Shown here: positions 10,709 to 22,251 of the stretch, piece after piece
Layout of the letters: every line of letters begins with the position of its first letter
Numbering within the stretch: the first letter of the stretch is position 1
Origin: Evernia prunastri
Lineage: Eukaryota > Ascomycota > Lecanoromycetes > Lecanorales > Parmeliaceae
Direction: 5' to 3'
NCBI GenBank assembly: GCA_003184365.1
Contig: NKYR01000048.1
Span: forward strand, 123,018-187,017
Length of the DNA: 64,000 nucleotides
Made by a program: the position numbers and the translations under genes
Notes under the pieces: generated by a model
The model's input: only the letters and a program-made list of their open reading frames with translations
Told to the model about the DNA's origin: nothing
The model's database searches: none

Positions 10709-13144
10709 ATGGAGGTACTTGGTGGTGTAGCGTCTGTCATCGCCGTCGTCACTCTCGCCCTACAGTCCACCAAGGCCATCTTCGAGGTCGTGAGCAGCAT
10801 TAGCCATGGCTCTGATGACATCGAAAGGCTAGCCAGAGCCACCAGTAACCTCGAAAAGCTTCTCAGGCTCATTGAACGACTTGCAAAACACGCGGAGAGC
10901 ACTAACATTGTGGCTGAGGGGAAGCTTCTGGAGCAGCTGACGCCGCTCGTTGACCAATGCGCCTGCGCCCTGCGTGAGATCCTTCCGAAGCTCACTCCAT
11001 TGCAGAAAGACTCTGAAGATCGCCGATGGAAGAAAGCCAAGAAGTCTGCGCGAGTATACTTTGATACTAAAGGAGTTGCTGAGATATGGAACACCGTGAA
11101 TCACTACGTGGAACTCCTGGGATCCTGTCTAGGTAACGCCTCAGTGTAAGCATCATTACTTGATTATAGCGTCCAATTTCGTCCGGCTAACACGTAGCAC
11201 ATTCTAGCGATGTTGGACTCTACAATGCGCAGAAACTTGATACTCTCCGCGAAGAGCTTTCAGCAGCTTCCCATGACAACCTGTCTCAGTTTTCCAATAT
11301 TGAAGGCATTCTCAGAGATCAGAGAGCCCTAATTGAAGCAGGCTTGGATGCCCTCAAAGCCGATTACCACCAAGACTCACTCGACGCTAGGGATGCCGCG
11401 ACTACTCAGATCCAAGGTATTGCCGAGCTAAAGACAGCGCAAAAAAGATACGAAAGGTCTGCCACAATCGGATACGAAAGGATTGCCGATCTTCAAGCGA
11501 ACGTGCAGGACGTGAGAGAACTTACCAACGATAGAAGCCATCAAGCTACACTGTCAGAGGTATCTATGAAAGAGGTAGCAGAGGGTATCTCAGCATTTAC
11601 AAACTCAGTATCCAGGTCAAGTGAAGAAGTCATGCAAAAGCTTCACAGTATCTCAGACCGCCTAGAAGCTTGCCCCAGCATGGCAATGGAGCAATTGACG
11701 ACTCTCAAGAGCCTTGTCGATATGTCGAATGGTATGCAGCTTGGGACGCGCGCTGGATGTCGAGACCCGCCGGAGAACACAATAGAAGAGGCACTCCCTG
11801 CTAAAAATGCCAGTAGCAAGGATTCGAGAATGACTTGCGATCCAGAAATTTACAAGATTCTAGCTAGAATCGGCCATCTCGCTGACACGACGACCGCATA
11901 CAGATACTCAAAGGACGCACAATTATTGATTGAAGACGTCGGCAGGCTGTTGGGCTTGATGAAGCAGCACCTCAGCGCTGAAAGCCCAAGCCGTGATGAA
12001 TTGCCAAGAAAACGCAAAATCCTTTGCGACTTTCAATACGCTCAGCTTGAGACGAAGCTGCAACTGGTGGAAGAATTGGCAAAGACAAAGCGTGTACTGA
12101 CCGCTTCTCAGTGGGTTCGAATATCCAATCAGGGTCAATATCGCTAATGAAAACATCATCCGCATACTGACTATAGCCTAGATTTAAATCAGAATCCCGA
12201 GGGCGACAAGTCAGAGATGTTGTTCCACTCCAATCCCCAAAATAGTCTCTCTGAGAGGAAACGGCGGAGACGAGTCTCAAATGCCGTTTCACAAAGCACC
12301 GCAGGATCTTGGGAACTGAGAAACGGCAGGCTCGATGCCATCTTCAAGAGAATGCTGCTCCCAGAGACCGAAGACAATGACACAGAAAGTGCTGACGAAG
12401 CCTTCGCTACGAAGGTGGTCATCACACCCGCATCAGCTCCAATTTCGAGGTCTCAGATCGTTATCGATGTCGCCTCGAGGATGTATCGAAATCGCGTCAC
12501 CTATTTCACGCCGACGCTAACTTTTCGTGCTATGATTCCAAATGATTCCGAAGTCTTTCGCGTCGTGAAGGGCGGATCGGTCAAAAGACTCAAGAAATTG
12601 CTCAGCAGCGGAGCGGCGTCACTTGGAGATTGCGATGAAAAGGGGAGATCTTTACTCAATGTGTGTCTCTGAAAGACGTAGGTGATACTTCGTAAAAATA
12701 CACTAATTGCAGCAAGTTTGCACTACAAAGAAGTAGGCTCGAAATGACCAAGTTCTTAATACAATCAGGCGCAGACGTTGACCCGCTGGAGCCAGATGGT
12801 CATAGTCTGGACGTTTATGTGTGAGGCACACATTTCCTCTGGCAGACCTCTGAGAAACTCGTTCCAAGGTTGAACGCACTCTCTAATGGGTTTACAGGAA
12901 ACCTTTGGATATGGTTGGACCGTATATCGATTACGAGGATCGCAGGGCTGTTGAGGATCTCGAAAGGGTGGAAGGATGTTACAAGCTACTCGTAGACGCC
13001 GGCTCAGATCTTTCATCAGTGATGTTATATCTTGAAGACATTGTTTTGCTATCTGCTTTCTCGCTTGCACTTGACTGTGCAGTGCTTTGCGGAACCCTTG
13101 GCGGAGACTCCAACTTCATACCTCGGCCCGCAAAATTTTGGTGA
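10709..13144 (+). CDS. HeLo-like N-terminal / ankyrin-repeat protein
   Basis: Five exons join in frame: 10709-11145, 11208-12133, 12182-12662, 12713-12820, 12898-13144, giving 732 residues. All introns are GT-AG and 48-77 bp long. The N-terminus (MEVLGGVASVIAVVTLALQS, then a helical region to about residue 145) matches the fungal HeLo-like N-terminal domain that heads many STAND and ankyrin proteins. In relatives it is a helical cell-death or membrane-targeting module. A long helical linker follows (about residues 150-400), then degenerate ankyrin-like units near the C-terminus (EMTKFLIQSGADVD; CYKLLVDAGSDL). The stop lies within a few bases of the AT-rich island, so the ankyrin array may have been cut short by that insertion. 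The function as a non-self recognition or cell-death factor is inferred from family only. Confidence 0.75.
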
Positions 13145-13660
13145 GGATCGTATCTCATGCAAGCAAAATGATATTAATCCAAATATCACAATGTAGACGT
13201 CCCAGCAGTTATTTCATCTTTCTAAATAGACATTATTGAGATTATCCGAGCGATGTAGTACAAGCATATAGAGAAAATTCGCTCATCACATTTATAGACT
13301 ATATCGTCGCTATAAGTAAACGCAAGATTTCTCTTAAAAGTCTTATAAAGAGTTTAGCGAAGAAGAGACACGTACATATTCTACGAAATAACTCTTTTGA
13401 AGCTCCGCATATAGATATATCTACTATATCTGCTGCTTTTAGGCTAAGACTTCTTATATCGACTCGTAAATAGATAATATCGACGATATTATCATTAAGA
13501 CTTAATAAATGGAAGTCTTCTTAGAAATCTCGTCGTCAGTCAATTACTGATTCTCTTCTTGATCTCGTACGATCGAGTTCGTCGCTTAATCTATCTAAGT
13601 TTTTATAACGGGGTCTAGGCATGCGTGACTTAGCAACTCGTACATTGGTTACTAGATAGA

Positions 13661-14085
13661 CTAAATCCTGAGGAACCCAAGTGGGAATCCTCAGAGGCAG
13701 CATATTTAGCAGGGGAGAGTGCACTCCCATGCCAAGCAAACTTACTATGCGACTGCTATAGCCGCACAGCTGCACCAGAGGGATAGTCTCCCGGATCTGG
13801 CCTAGATGTATGTTAGATTCCTGGACTTCTGACAGGCCGCCTCATGCCTAGAGACCTCATGGCCCTTACAGTNCTGAATCCTGAGGAACCCAAGTGGGAA
13901 TTCTCAGAGGCAGCATATTTAGCAGGGGAGAGTGCACCCCCATGCCAAGCAAACTTACTATGCAACTGCTATAGCCGCACAGCTGCACCAGAGGGATAGT
14001 CTCCCGGATCTGGCCTAGATGTATGTTAGATTCCTGGACTTCTGACAGGCCGCCTCATGCCTAGAGACCTCATGGCCCTTACAGT
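13661..14085. repeat. tandem direct repeat, 2 x 212 bp, separated by one N
   Basis: Copies at 13661-13872 and 13874-14085 are the same length and differ at only about four positions, all transitions (A/G or C/T). The single N at 13873 lies exactly at the junction. Read on the minus strand, each copy begins ACTGTAAGGGCC and ends GGATT(C/T)AG, so a TG...CA-bounded LTR is possible. The pair could then be two LTRs whose internal region is missing from the assembly. Confidence 0.85.
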
Positions 14086-15918
14086 CTTTAAATAGTATAA
14101 CTTCATCTTTTTTGATTAGCAGACGACTCTTAGAGTTCTTCTTCAGTCAATTGATATTCAGTGAATTAAAAAACTCATCTTTTCGCTCTTTTTAATTTCT
14201 TTTCACTGTTAAATAATCTTCATTAAGAATAGAATAAAGAGAGTGTTTTAGATCGAGATGTGAAAGAAGAAGAAGACGAAGAAGAAGACGACGATTTCGT
14301 ACAAAATCAAGACGGAATCGTTTTGAAAGAGCGATAAGATTACGTTTAACATCGAGATTTAAAAGTATATTCTTAATGACGCTATTTCACTATTTATACA
14401 GTTAGTTGATTAGAATAAGAATACTCGTCAGCATACTATAGAAAAGGGATATATAATATATCATAGAGTCTCACTCGTTACGACTCTCTTATACAGTCCT
14501 CTTACTATATTTAAATAGAATTATTTCAATATCAAGTCGATTTCGATCGATTGCCGCGAGAAATGAGATACAATTCTCGAAAAATTAAAGAAGTGAAAGA
14601 ATAAAAAAGAGTTTCAAATTAGTTTGATATATCGCTACGCTCGCATCAAAACTGAAATTATTAAAAAAGAGTCTATAAATGATAAAACAATATCTATTAT
14701 TATTACTCACAATGATAGAATTAATAATAACAGATTTATAAGTATCGTCGAGATTTTTATAAGTTTTTATCTCATCGCTCGATTACTCAGCGCTCAGACT
14801 GCGAAGAATGACGTTAACTCTATTATCGTCATTAGACGTGATATTCGAGCTCGCTAAAAGTGTATTAGATAGAATTGTGATGCTTAGAATTATTCTCAAT
14901 TAGTCTATTATTGAAAAGACTTAAATTCGCGAAGACATTATGAGATCTCGTCTAAGAATCTAAAGAGCTGATTTGAGATCGTTTAGAAGAATTCAACTAA
15001 TAGAATTAGTATTGAAATATCGTCTTCGAATATGATTAATAATTAAGATCGTCGATAAAAGAATAAGTAGAGAAATTAGAGGAGAAAGAATAAGAAGAAT
15101 AACGATATCGCGAATATACGTGATCGCGCGTCAATTATCTCTACTCCTCTCGTCATTATAATTATTTAACTATCTATATCATTAACGAACTCTATCGATC
15201 TCGTAGATTTTCGATCTTCTCGTCTTAAAGCTGAGCTTGTTATTCGCGATTATCTTAATTTTCAGCGCTTAATAAGTCGTGTCTTCAGTCGTAAAATAAT
15301 GATGACTATCTTCGCATCTTCAGAGTAGAGAAATAATAGCTCGATATACGTGAATTTGGAAGATTATATTAACGATATAAAGCTAAGGATTAAATCTCGT
15401 GACTAATCGACTTTGAAGAATACAAAAAGCAAGCTGTTATAGAAGCACTATAAATTTAATTATATTTAAATATGAAAAGATGACGAATTCGAGCATAAGT
15501 GAGAAAAGTTGAAAGTTAAATCTGATATTAAATAAGAGTTAACTGAAAAGATAAGAGCGTATAAACGTAGAAAGAAGTTAGCTGATATTTTGATAGCTAC
15601 TCGTTCTTTTAATTCTTCTAATTCTTCTACTATTCTGAAATCTATCGAAAACGACGACGAAGATTCGAATAATAGCATAAATCTACGAGAGATCGAGTTT
15701 GAGGACGATCATATATAAATATTTAACAATAACTACATTATTCTTTTAAGTCTTTCAATATATTTATTTCTTTCTAACTTTTATAGTAGATTTTACTCTT
15801 TCGAAAGAGATTAATCACGTTATATCTTTCTTTCTGAGCTTCGAGAGCGAGATTTAAAAAGCTAATATATCTTTCTTTCTCAAAGTATAGTATAGTTATA
15901 TTTTAATATCTCTTAATT

Positions 15919-16143
15919 TGTTACGGACGTACCCTAGCTGTCAGGTACAAAGGGAGTGTTTATGGCTATGTGTCAGGCACATAGAGTATTTATTGGTCAT
16001 TGACACATTCTCATTATCACATAGGCTAGCGGGGATTCTTCCTAGTATTTAAGCGCTCTTCTCCTGTGTACATATTCGCTCTTTATCTAGTTGTCTTATT
16101 CAATTTACCCCCATTAGACTTGACTCTGGGCACGGTTCTGACA
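15919..16143 (+). mobile_element. solo LTR with 5-bp target-site duplication
   Basis: A 225-bp segment starts TGTTACGGAC and ends GTTCTGACA, the TG...CA form of retrotransposon LTRs. It is flanked on both sides by TAATT (15914-15918 and 16144-16148), a perfect 5-bp target duplication. A TATTTAAG box lies inside at about 16,046. No internal element, primer-binding site or second LTR is present, which fits LTR-LTR recombination. Its composition is much less AT-rich than its surroundings, so it inserted after the host island was mutated. Strand is assumed from the TATA-like box. Confidence 0.85.
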
Positions 16144-16523
16144 TAATTTACGTCTTAAGCATTAAAAACGAGATCTTAATAAGATTTAAATCAGACGAAT
16201 ACGAATATAGATACTTTAGTAGAACTTCTATATCGTAATATATGCGAATAAGCTCAGCACTGATGAATAGACGTATTATCATATATACTAATCGATAGAG
16301 ACTCGTCTCGCTTAAAGCTATCGCAGTGAGAAAAAATACAGTCGCGTACGAAGTCGACGAAGATCGACTGAGTAACGAAATCTTAAAGAATAATTTACGA
16401 TAGATAGTCTTATATAGTAAACGTCGATAGTATACTTTATCTCTTTGATCGTTTGAAAATCTCGCTTATACATAACGTTATATTTAGTAACGCCTAGTTA
16501 TACTTTCTATTATCTGAAAATAA

Positions 16524-16787
16524 GACGTTAATATATACTATGAAGACAAGAGACTGCGGCGACAAATCCCCGACTCCGATGACGACGAGAGCGAGGACGA
16601 CGAAAACGAGGAAGACCAAAGCGATGATTACAATTGGGAATAAGACCAAAGCGAGGATGAATACCTGCGCGAAGATGTGAGCGAGACCAGGGAGGCGGAA
16701 GAAGGTGAGGACCTCATTCAAGGAGGCGAGGCTTTTGACTTCAGACACAAAGACCGTTTCGGAAAAGGGAAGGCAAAGCTCGAATAA
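16524..16787 (+). pseudogene. acidic coding remnant at island border, one in-frame TAA
   Basis: A plus-strand frame opens after a stop at 16521-16523 and runs to the TAA at 16785-16787, broken by one TAA at 16641-16643. It encodes an Asp/Glu-rich segment (PDSDDDESEDDENEEDQSDD) and ends FRHKDRFGKGKAKLE. GC is normal although it abuts the AT-rich island. CAA to TAA would be a RIP-type change. It may be the displaced 3' end of an interrupted gene, possibly the HeLo-like/ankyrin gene on the other side, or the tail of a transposon protein. Confidence 0.45.
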
Positions 16788-18376
16788 GCGTGAAGGATGA
16801 TAACGGACTGCCGAATGTTGCATTCTTACGTATTTAGACTGAATCGAAGCAACGAAGGTCTATGTACGATGTCAAGGCGTTTGTTTACATCAGGCGCACG
16901 AGCCATAGATTTGACACTACCATCTTTACACAATACCACATTCGCACGTCCGTCCATTTCCGCTCTGTCAAAAATCGTCGCTTTTCCTTTCCCAGCCACA
17001 ATCACAGCTCTTGCTCCTAAATACAGGCCGCATAGAACCCAACTTAATTGTTTTGCAGCTCCCACTTCTGTCTCAGACCGAACACAAAAATATAGTTTCT
17101 CGTCTTTCTTATTACTCTAAATGTTCAGTCTCCCCCTTCTCGCGCCACGCATCTTCTATTTCACGAAGCAGACCGCCTTTTGGCACATGAGATCTGCCTT
17201 TTCCTCGTCAGTAGATGGGTACTGTAGCCCACTCCATGACTAAGCCATAAATACTGTAATGTCAGAAGAAGAATGGCACGAACCAAACACCACAGCGTGC
17301 TCAACTTGCGATGCCGACAAGACATTCCACTAGCGCCTCCCGCTAACCAACAATCCCACGAGATAGTCACCACAAAGCAGACAAAACAAGTCTACAGCCT
17401 TCCCCCTTCATCATTGTTCAACTGGTCAAACATCAAACCCAGCCCGCACGACTAGCCCAACCTACAAAGCAAACCACATCCGGTAGTCCCCACTGCCTAC
17501 TACGCTAGCAGCACTACTACATGTGAAAGGTCGCTCGTCTGGCGTCTCTAGTGAAAGAGCGCCCGCGTACTGATGCAGATGGATGAGGGAGATTTGACCC
17601 TTCACCCTGGACCTAATACATATGTAAACGCCCCAAAGACGCGACATGTACAGCGAAGGAGGATAAAATACAAGAGTGGATATCTAACATCTACAACTTC
17701 AATCGTGTGATACGAAAACCCAAAGCTCGGGAATTAATTCCGTCACCGCCCCATCTTCCGCTTAGCAAATTCATAAGTCAAAGGCTGGGGTTAATCACGC
17801 TGGAAGGTTTCGATATATGCATGGTTAGCCTCTTGACACACCAATTCTACTTCACCAAGAACAGCTAGAATCATGTAGATGTTGTTGTTTGCGGGGTCTT
17901 ATTAAAACCGGGGCCAGCTACCTGGAGAGTGCACGTGTAGACCCCTCAGTTGCTAAAGAAAACCCCCATATGCTTTATGCAACATAGGATTGGACTACGA
18001 TGCGGCTATATACATACAAATGCAGGCGGAAGGGCGGGAAACAATGGCTATGCCTCTGACGGAAAATTAGATGGAAGTGAATGAGAGAGCCCAACGCTGG
18101 TGGGAAGCCCATGTATACAAAAGCTGCCATCGAGCCACGAATCTCCTGGTCATCGCGTGCCTAACAAGTCTCACGTCCTTCTATGCGATATTGCCATGCT
18201 ATGCCAAATAGCCCTGCTATGCGAATTGACCGTGCAATGCGAGACACCACTATGCGAGATTGCCATGCCAAGCGACCGACTAACCCCAAGTCCCACTGCG
18301 GCGAGCTTCAAGCCATACGAGAATGCTCATCTCGCTTTCTATATTATCCCTCCTTCAGCGATGGCTTCAAACGGTT
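16788..18376. other. intergenic, no gene; degenerate short repeat near 18.2 kb
   Basis: No supported gene. At 18,181-18,275 the motif (C)TATGCGA with nearby TTGCCATGC recurs several times in degenerate form. The right end is the 3' flank of the MFS gene. Confidence 0.5.
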
Positions 18377-20184
18377 TCAGCCCGACTTTCCCACTCCCTG
18401 ATGATTCTCGCCTTCTTTGAGCGCCTGCTCCGTCTCCATCCGCGCATTCAAACCCAACCCCTTAGTTGCGAAACTCAGCATGAGCGCGAGGAAAGCAAGC
18501 CCCGCCATGACCGCCCAGACGACTTTCAACGCGTCCGCGTACGCGCCCACAGTCCCAGTCCTCTCCGCGGCTCCCTCCGGCATTGCCTTGATGATCTGCA
18601 CCAGCCCACTGGCGTCCTGCGCCAGGGTGGTCGCGTTCTCCGCTAGGTCCGGGTGCCCGCGGAGTGCAACAGCAAACCGGCTCTGGAACACGACACCGCC
18701 GACGGCAACGCCGATGCCTTGGCCCAGCGAGCGCATGAAGATGTACATGGCCGCCGCGAACCCAACGTGTTTCTCTGTCGTGGCTGCCTGCGTGGCCAGG
18801 TTCATGCTCGCAAACAGCAGGCCCATTCCTAAGCCGGGTACGAGGTTCAGAAACACAAAGGCCGGCACGCTCGTCTCCGGGCCTAGCAAGTACAGTAAGC
18901 CCAGGCCTAGCACCGTCAGTGACCATCCAGACCAGATGGCCCAGCGGAAGCGGCCTGTGATGCTAACAGCGACGCCGACAAGGATAGACGCCGGCGCGAC
19001 AGTGAACGTCTCAGGAAATACTGCGACGCCGACGATGATGGGACTGTAGGCTTTGACCGCTTCGTAGTAGAGCGGAAGGTAGTAAAGTAAACACCAAAGG
19101 ACCATGCCGTGGATAAGCGTACCGATGTAGTTAACAGCTGCCGTACGGTTGTTGAATATCCGTAGAGGAATCAGCGGCGTCTTTGAGACATAGATCTCGT
19201 ACACGACAAAGATTAAGAGGCCGCATATTCCAAGTATTAGTGGTACTAGGGTACGAAAAGAGGACCAGGCGAACATGACGCCGCCCCAAGAGACCGGCAT
19301 GAGAAACGAGGTGGTGGACGCGGTCAGTAGGACGGCGCCGAACCAGTCAAAGCGCAGGATTTTGCTTGCCAGAGGACCGGGAGGGTGATTCAGTCCTAGG
19401 CAGTAAGGGATCGTGAGAAATCCCAGACCGCAGAAGGGCAGGTTGATCCAGAATATCCAGCGCCAAGTGGCGTCCTGTGCGAAAGCGCCGCCGATCAGGG
19501 GACCAGTGACCGACCCGAGCGCCCATGTTAGGCTTTGAAACCCGAACCATTTGCCGCGCTCACGTAGAGGGACGAGGTCGGTGATGATGATTTCAGTCAG
19601 GGAGATGATACCGCCGCCACCGACTCCCTGGATGCTACGGCCAATCAAGAGAGAGGTGAGATCTTGGGCGAGGGCACCAACTATGGCACCTACCGTGAAG
19701 AAGACGAGAGCGACGAGGAGAAGAGGTTTACGACCGAGGATATAGGAGAGTGAAGCGAAGGTGGGCTGAAAGACGGTGGAAGATAAGAGGAAGGATGTCC
19801 CGCACCAGAACGCGGCGATGGCGCTGCCGTGAAGGGATTCAGAGATGATCTGGTATCGAACATCACTTTAGCCAGCATTTCTCTCCAAATTTTCCACTGG
19901 TCTCAGCAGTATCACGCTATTCAGAACGTGATGTGTTTGGGGAAACCGTTAAGGGAAGGGGCTATTACGGGAAGAGCGACGGAAAGCGAAGTCGCATCCA
20001 GGGCTACCGCGAGGGTGATTATGCAAAGACTGCCGAATGAAGTGTAGAAGCGCCATCCGGGGTTAAAGGGGTCAGGGGGTGAAGAAGCGAGGTCCAAGTC
20101 AGCCGAACTTCCTGTTCTTAGCTGGGACGGCGGCTCCAATTTGTTCTCGTCGTCGAGAATACTTTTGTCTGTTGGCTGTTCCAT
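18377..20184 (-). CDS. MFS drug-efflux transporter (DHA1, 14-TM type)
   Basis: Two exons, 20184-19969 and 19849-18377, join in phase 0 across a 119-bp intron (GTAATA donor, ACCAG acceptor) to give 562 residues. The join rebuilds the first membrane segment, SVALPIISESLHGSAIAAFW. The family signature GRSIQGVGGGG at the end of an early helix, followed by RERGKWFG, is typical of 14-spanner proton antiporters that export drugs, toxins or metabolites. Helices fill the rest; both tails are short and hydrophilic and lie in the cytosol by family analogy. It is divergent from the hydroxylase-family gene at 21325, 1.1 kb away, which could mean shared regulation. The substrate cannot be read from sequence. 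Confidence 0.9.
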
Positions 20185-21324
20185 GTCACGAGAACATGCA
20201 TTGCAGGTTATGGAGTATGGGAAGTGATAATACGAGATTGTGTATTGGTCTTTCAAATGAATGTATGGATTACTCTAGGGAGTGGAAGTAAGGTGGCTAC
20301 ATCTACTCTCGTCCGTACGAGGAAGAAAGGATTAGTGCCAAGGCCACTAGTCCGGTAGGGCTGACCGCCATTATTTCCAACAAATGTATGTTGTAACTTC
20401 ACAAGACAAGATCACAACATGTGACAAACCAGAGTCTCGCGACAGCTGAGCTCCATCTTATCCTACTCGCGACTTCTTGGAGATGAGATATCGAGCTCGC
20501 AATTCAATTCGACTATCGCGCCCATCCCCTCCGTATGTTGTAAGCGATTGCCATCCCCGATCAATGTCTTCCACACTAATGACAAAGCTGACCGCATTAG
20601 CCTATAGCTTTCGCAGTCCAGCAATGCATGGCATTGACAAGGATCATACTTCCTCTCCCGTCTTCTTGGACGGAAAACTGAGGGGGATTATGCCCTGCAG
20701 TGCATGTCTCTTCATAGCCTTATCGTACAGATTGTGGCATCACATGTCGTACCGCAACATCCATATCCATGTGACACTCACTGCTTTGCCGACTTTGACC
20801 AAAGTTGAGTTGGAGTTGCACCTCGCCTTAGTTCTCGCTGTGAAAACAAATCAACGTCCGAGGCCTTCCACCATCAGCCTGGTAGCGTCAGCCAACCTTC
20901 CCAAGCGTGCCCCCACCCTCTTGCGTTCATACAGATGGTCGTAACGCGAGATATGGAGTTGTGGAGGCCCATCCACCCTTCCAACTTTCAGATTTTCTTA
21001 TCAAACGCTCGGACTCGTGAGCACCGGAGATCTCTCTTATCATCTACCCTCTGCAGCCTTTTGCAAGTAACAATCGCTATTCGCTCATTACCCACATGTT
21101 CACCGCGTGTGTGGCCTTACTTAAAATCGACCTTTCTAGCCTTTTAGAGCGGACGCGACCTCTATAGCTGCTTGGCGCTGGATCCTGAGCAGCCCTCATG
21201 CTCGCCATACCCCGCTTACGCTGGGATATAAGATCTAGCTTCTAGTAAATACTCTCAGAGCTTGAAAAGCTGATTATCAATTTTGACAAAAGCTCCAGAT
21301 TTGGGGTACGTGAAAATCCTGAGA
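20185..21324. promoter_or_regulatory. divergent intergenic region, transporter / hydroxylase
   Basis: Upstream DNA of two genes transcribed away from each other. No specific operator is recognised. A block at 20,330-20,365 (CCACTAG...GTAGGGCTG) resembles one at 38,070-38,105, upstream of VPS54, and may be an old repeat. Confidence 0.4.
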
Positions 21325-22251
21325 ATGCTGCCAATTCACTTACTCTCTAATTTCTCGCACAATATTTCGCTGGTATACCAGCCCTCGGTGAGTGGCATGG
21401 TGTCCTTTCTGGCGAGCCTGGCCTCGATATTGCCATGTGTCCCATCATTTGTGGTTTGGTGGGATCAATTATGTCGAGACAACTCTACGTGGCGAGTTGA
21501 GTTAATTATCACCGTCTTTGTCCAGCTAATAGGGTTCTGGCTGCCGGCGACCATCTATCAGCTCATCGACATTTGCTTCCCAGAGTTCTCCGCAGCCCAT
21601 AAACATCAGCCCGATCCCCGCCGGCAGCCAACTCGTTCCCAGATCATTCATTGTATCCGCTACGCTTTCTTTGTGACACTAGGCGATATCGCCCTTCAGA
21701 TCGGGTTTGGTTACCTGACCGATTTCCGCCCAGTCTTCGCCATATCGCCCACCCTGCCCTCGCTCAAAGAAACAGCACGACATTTCATGTACGGCAACCT
21801 AGCACGCGAGGTCCTGGCATACTACGTGCACCGTATCCTCCACCACCCCTGGTTTTACGCCCGCTACCATAAGCTCCATCACAGCTTCACCGCGCCAATT
21901 GCGTTCACGGGTCTCTATACGACGCCCGTGGAGCACTTCTTTGCCGACATTCTACCCATTGTGCTTCCGCTCGCGCTCCTCGCTCACTACTACGAGCCAG
22001 TGCACATTCTATCCTTCAACGTCTTTCTGATCAGTGTGCTCCTTGTGGGTACCGCGGAGCACAGTGGGTATGATTTCGCACAACCTCCGATGTCAAAGGT
22101 GCATGACTTGCATCACGAGAAATCTAACCTAAATTATGGCTCGCTACATTTTATGGACTGGCTGCACGGGACTAACGTGCTCAAGCGCGGTTGTGTTTCG
22201 AACAAACTCAGCAAAGACAGCCATAGCTCACATCATAGTTGCGATGTTTGA
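21325..22251 (+). CDS. fatty acid hydroxylase / sterol desaturase family membrane oxygenase
   Basis: A single open frame of 308 residues from the ATG at 21325; an alternative ATG is at 21397. Several hydrophobic segments surround the histidine clusters of the di-iron family (PF04116-like): HRILHH, HKLHH, HSG and HDLHHEKSNLNYG near the C-terminus. Such enzymes hydroxylate or desaturate sterols or fatty acyl chains in the ER membrane. The exact substrate is not evident; similarity to C-4 methylsterol oxidase is at family level only. The C-terminus lacks an obvious KKxx signal. It sits head-to-head with the MFS transporter, a pairing seen in small metabolic clusters, but no biosynthetic core gene is nearby. 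Confidence 0.85.
   Translation: MLPIHLLSNFSHNISLVYQPSVSGMVSFLASLASILPCVPSFVVWWDQLCRDNSTWRVELIITVFVQLIGFWLPATIYQLIDICFPEFSAAHKHQPDPRRQPTRSQIIHCIRYAFFVTLGDIALQIGFGYLTDFRPVFAISPTLPSLKETARHFMYGNLAREVLAYYVHRILHHPWFYARYHKLHHSFTAPIAFTGLYTTPVEHFFADILPIVLPLALLAHYYEPVHILSFNVFLISVLLVGTAEHSGYDFAQPPMSKVHDLHHEKSNLNYGSLHFMDWLHGTNVLKRGCVSNKLSKDSHSSHHSCDV

Larger units (their letters stand above)
13145..16523. mobile_element. AT-rich island, probably RIP-mutated transposon remains
   Basis: Base composition changes sharply at about 13,150 and returns to normal at about 16,530. Inside, TpA is abundant, CpA and TpG are scarce, and CpG is kept, as expected from CpA-to-TpA RIP mutation. All frames are full of stops, so the original element cannot be identified. 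Two sub-regions have normal composition and must be later insertions or duplications: the 212-bp tandem repeat at 13,661-14,085 and the solo LTR at 15,919-16,143. The assignment to RIP is by inspection; no index was calculated. Confidence 0.75.

Noticed and set aside
11344..12147. Treating this plus-strand frame as a gene of its own
   Set aside because: It has no ATG at its 5' end and joins exactly, in phase, to exons on both sides of the HeLo-like/ankyrin gene.
16494..16823. Minus-strand hydrophobic frame (membrane protein?)
   Set aside because: It is the reverse complement of an acidic Asp/Glu-coding stretch, which always reads as Val/Leu/Ile-rich on the other strand.
18417..19049. Plus-strand 210-codon frame
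   Set aside because: Shadow of the MFS transporter coding strand; no domain and unnatural composition.
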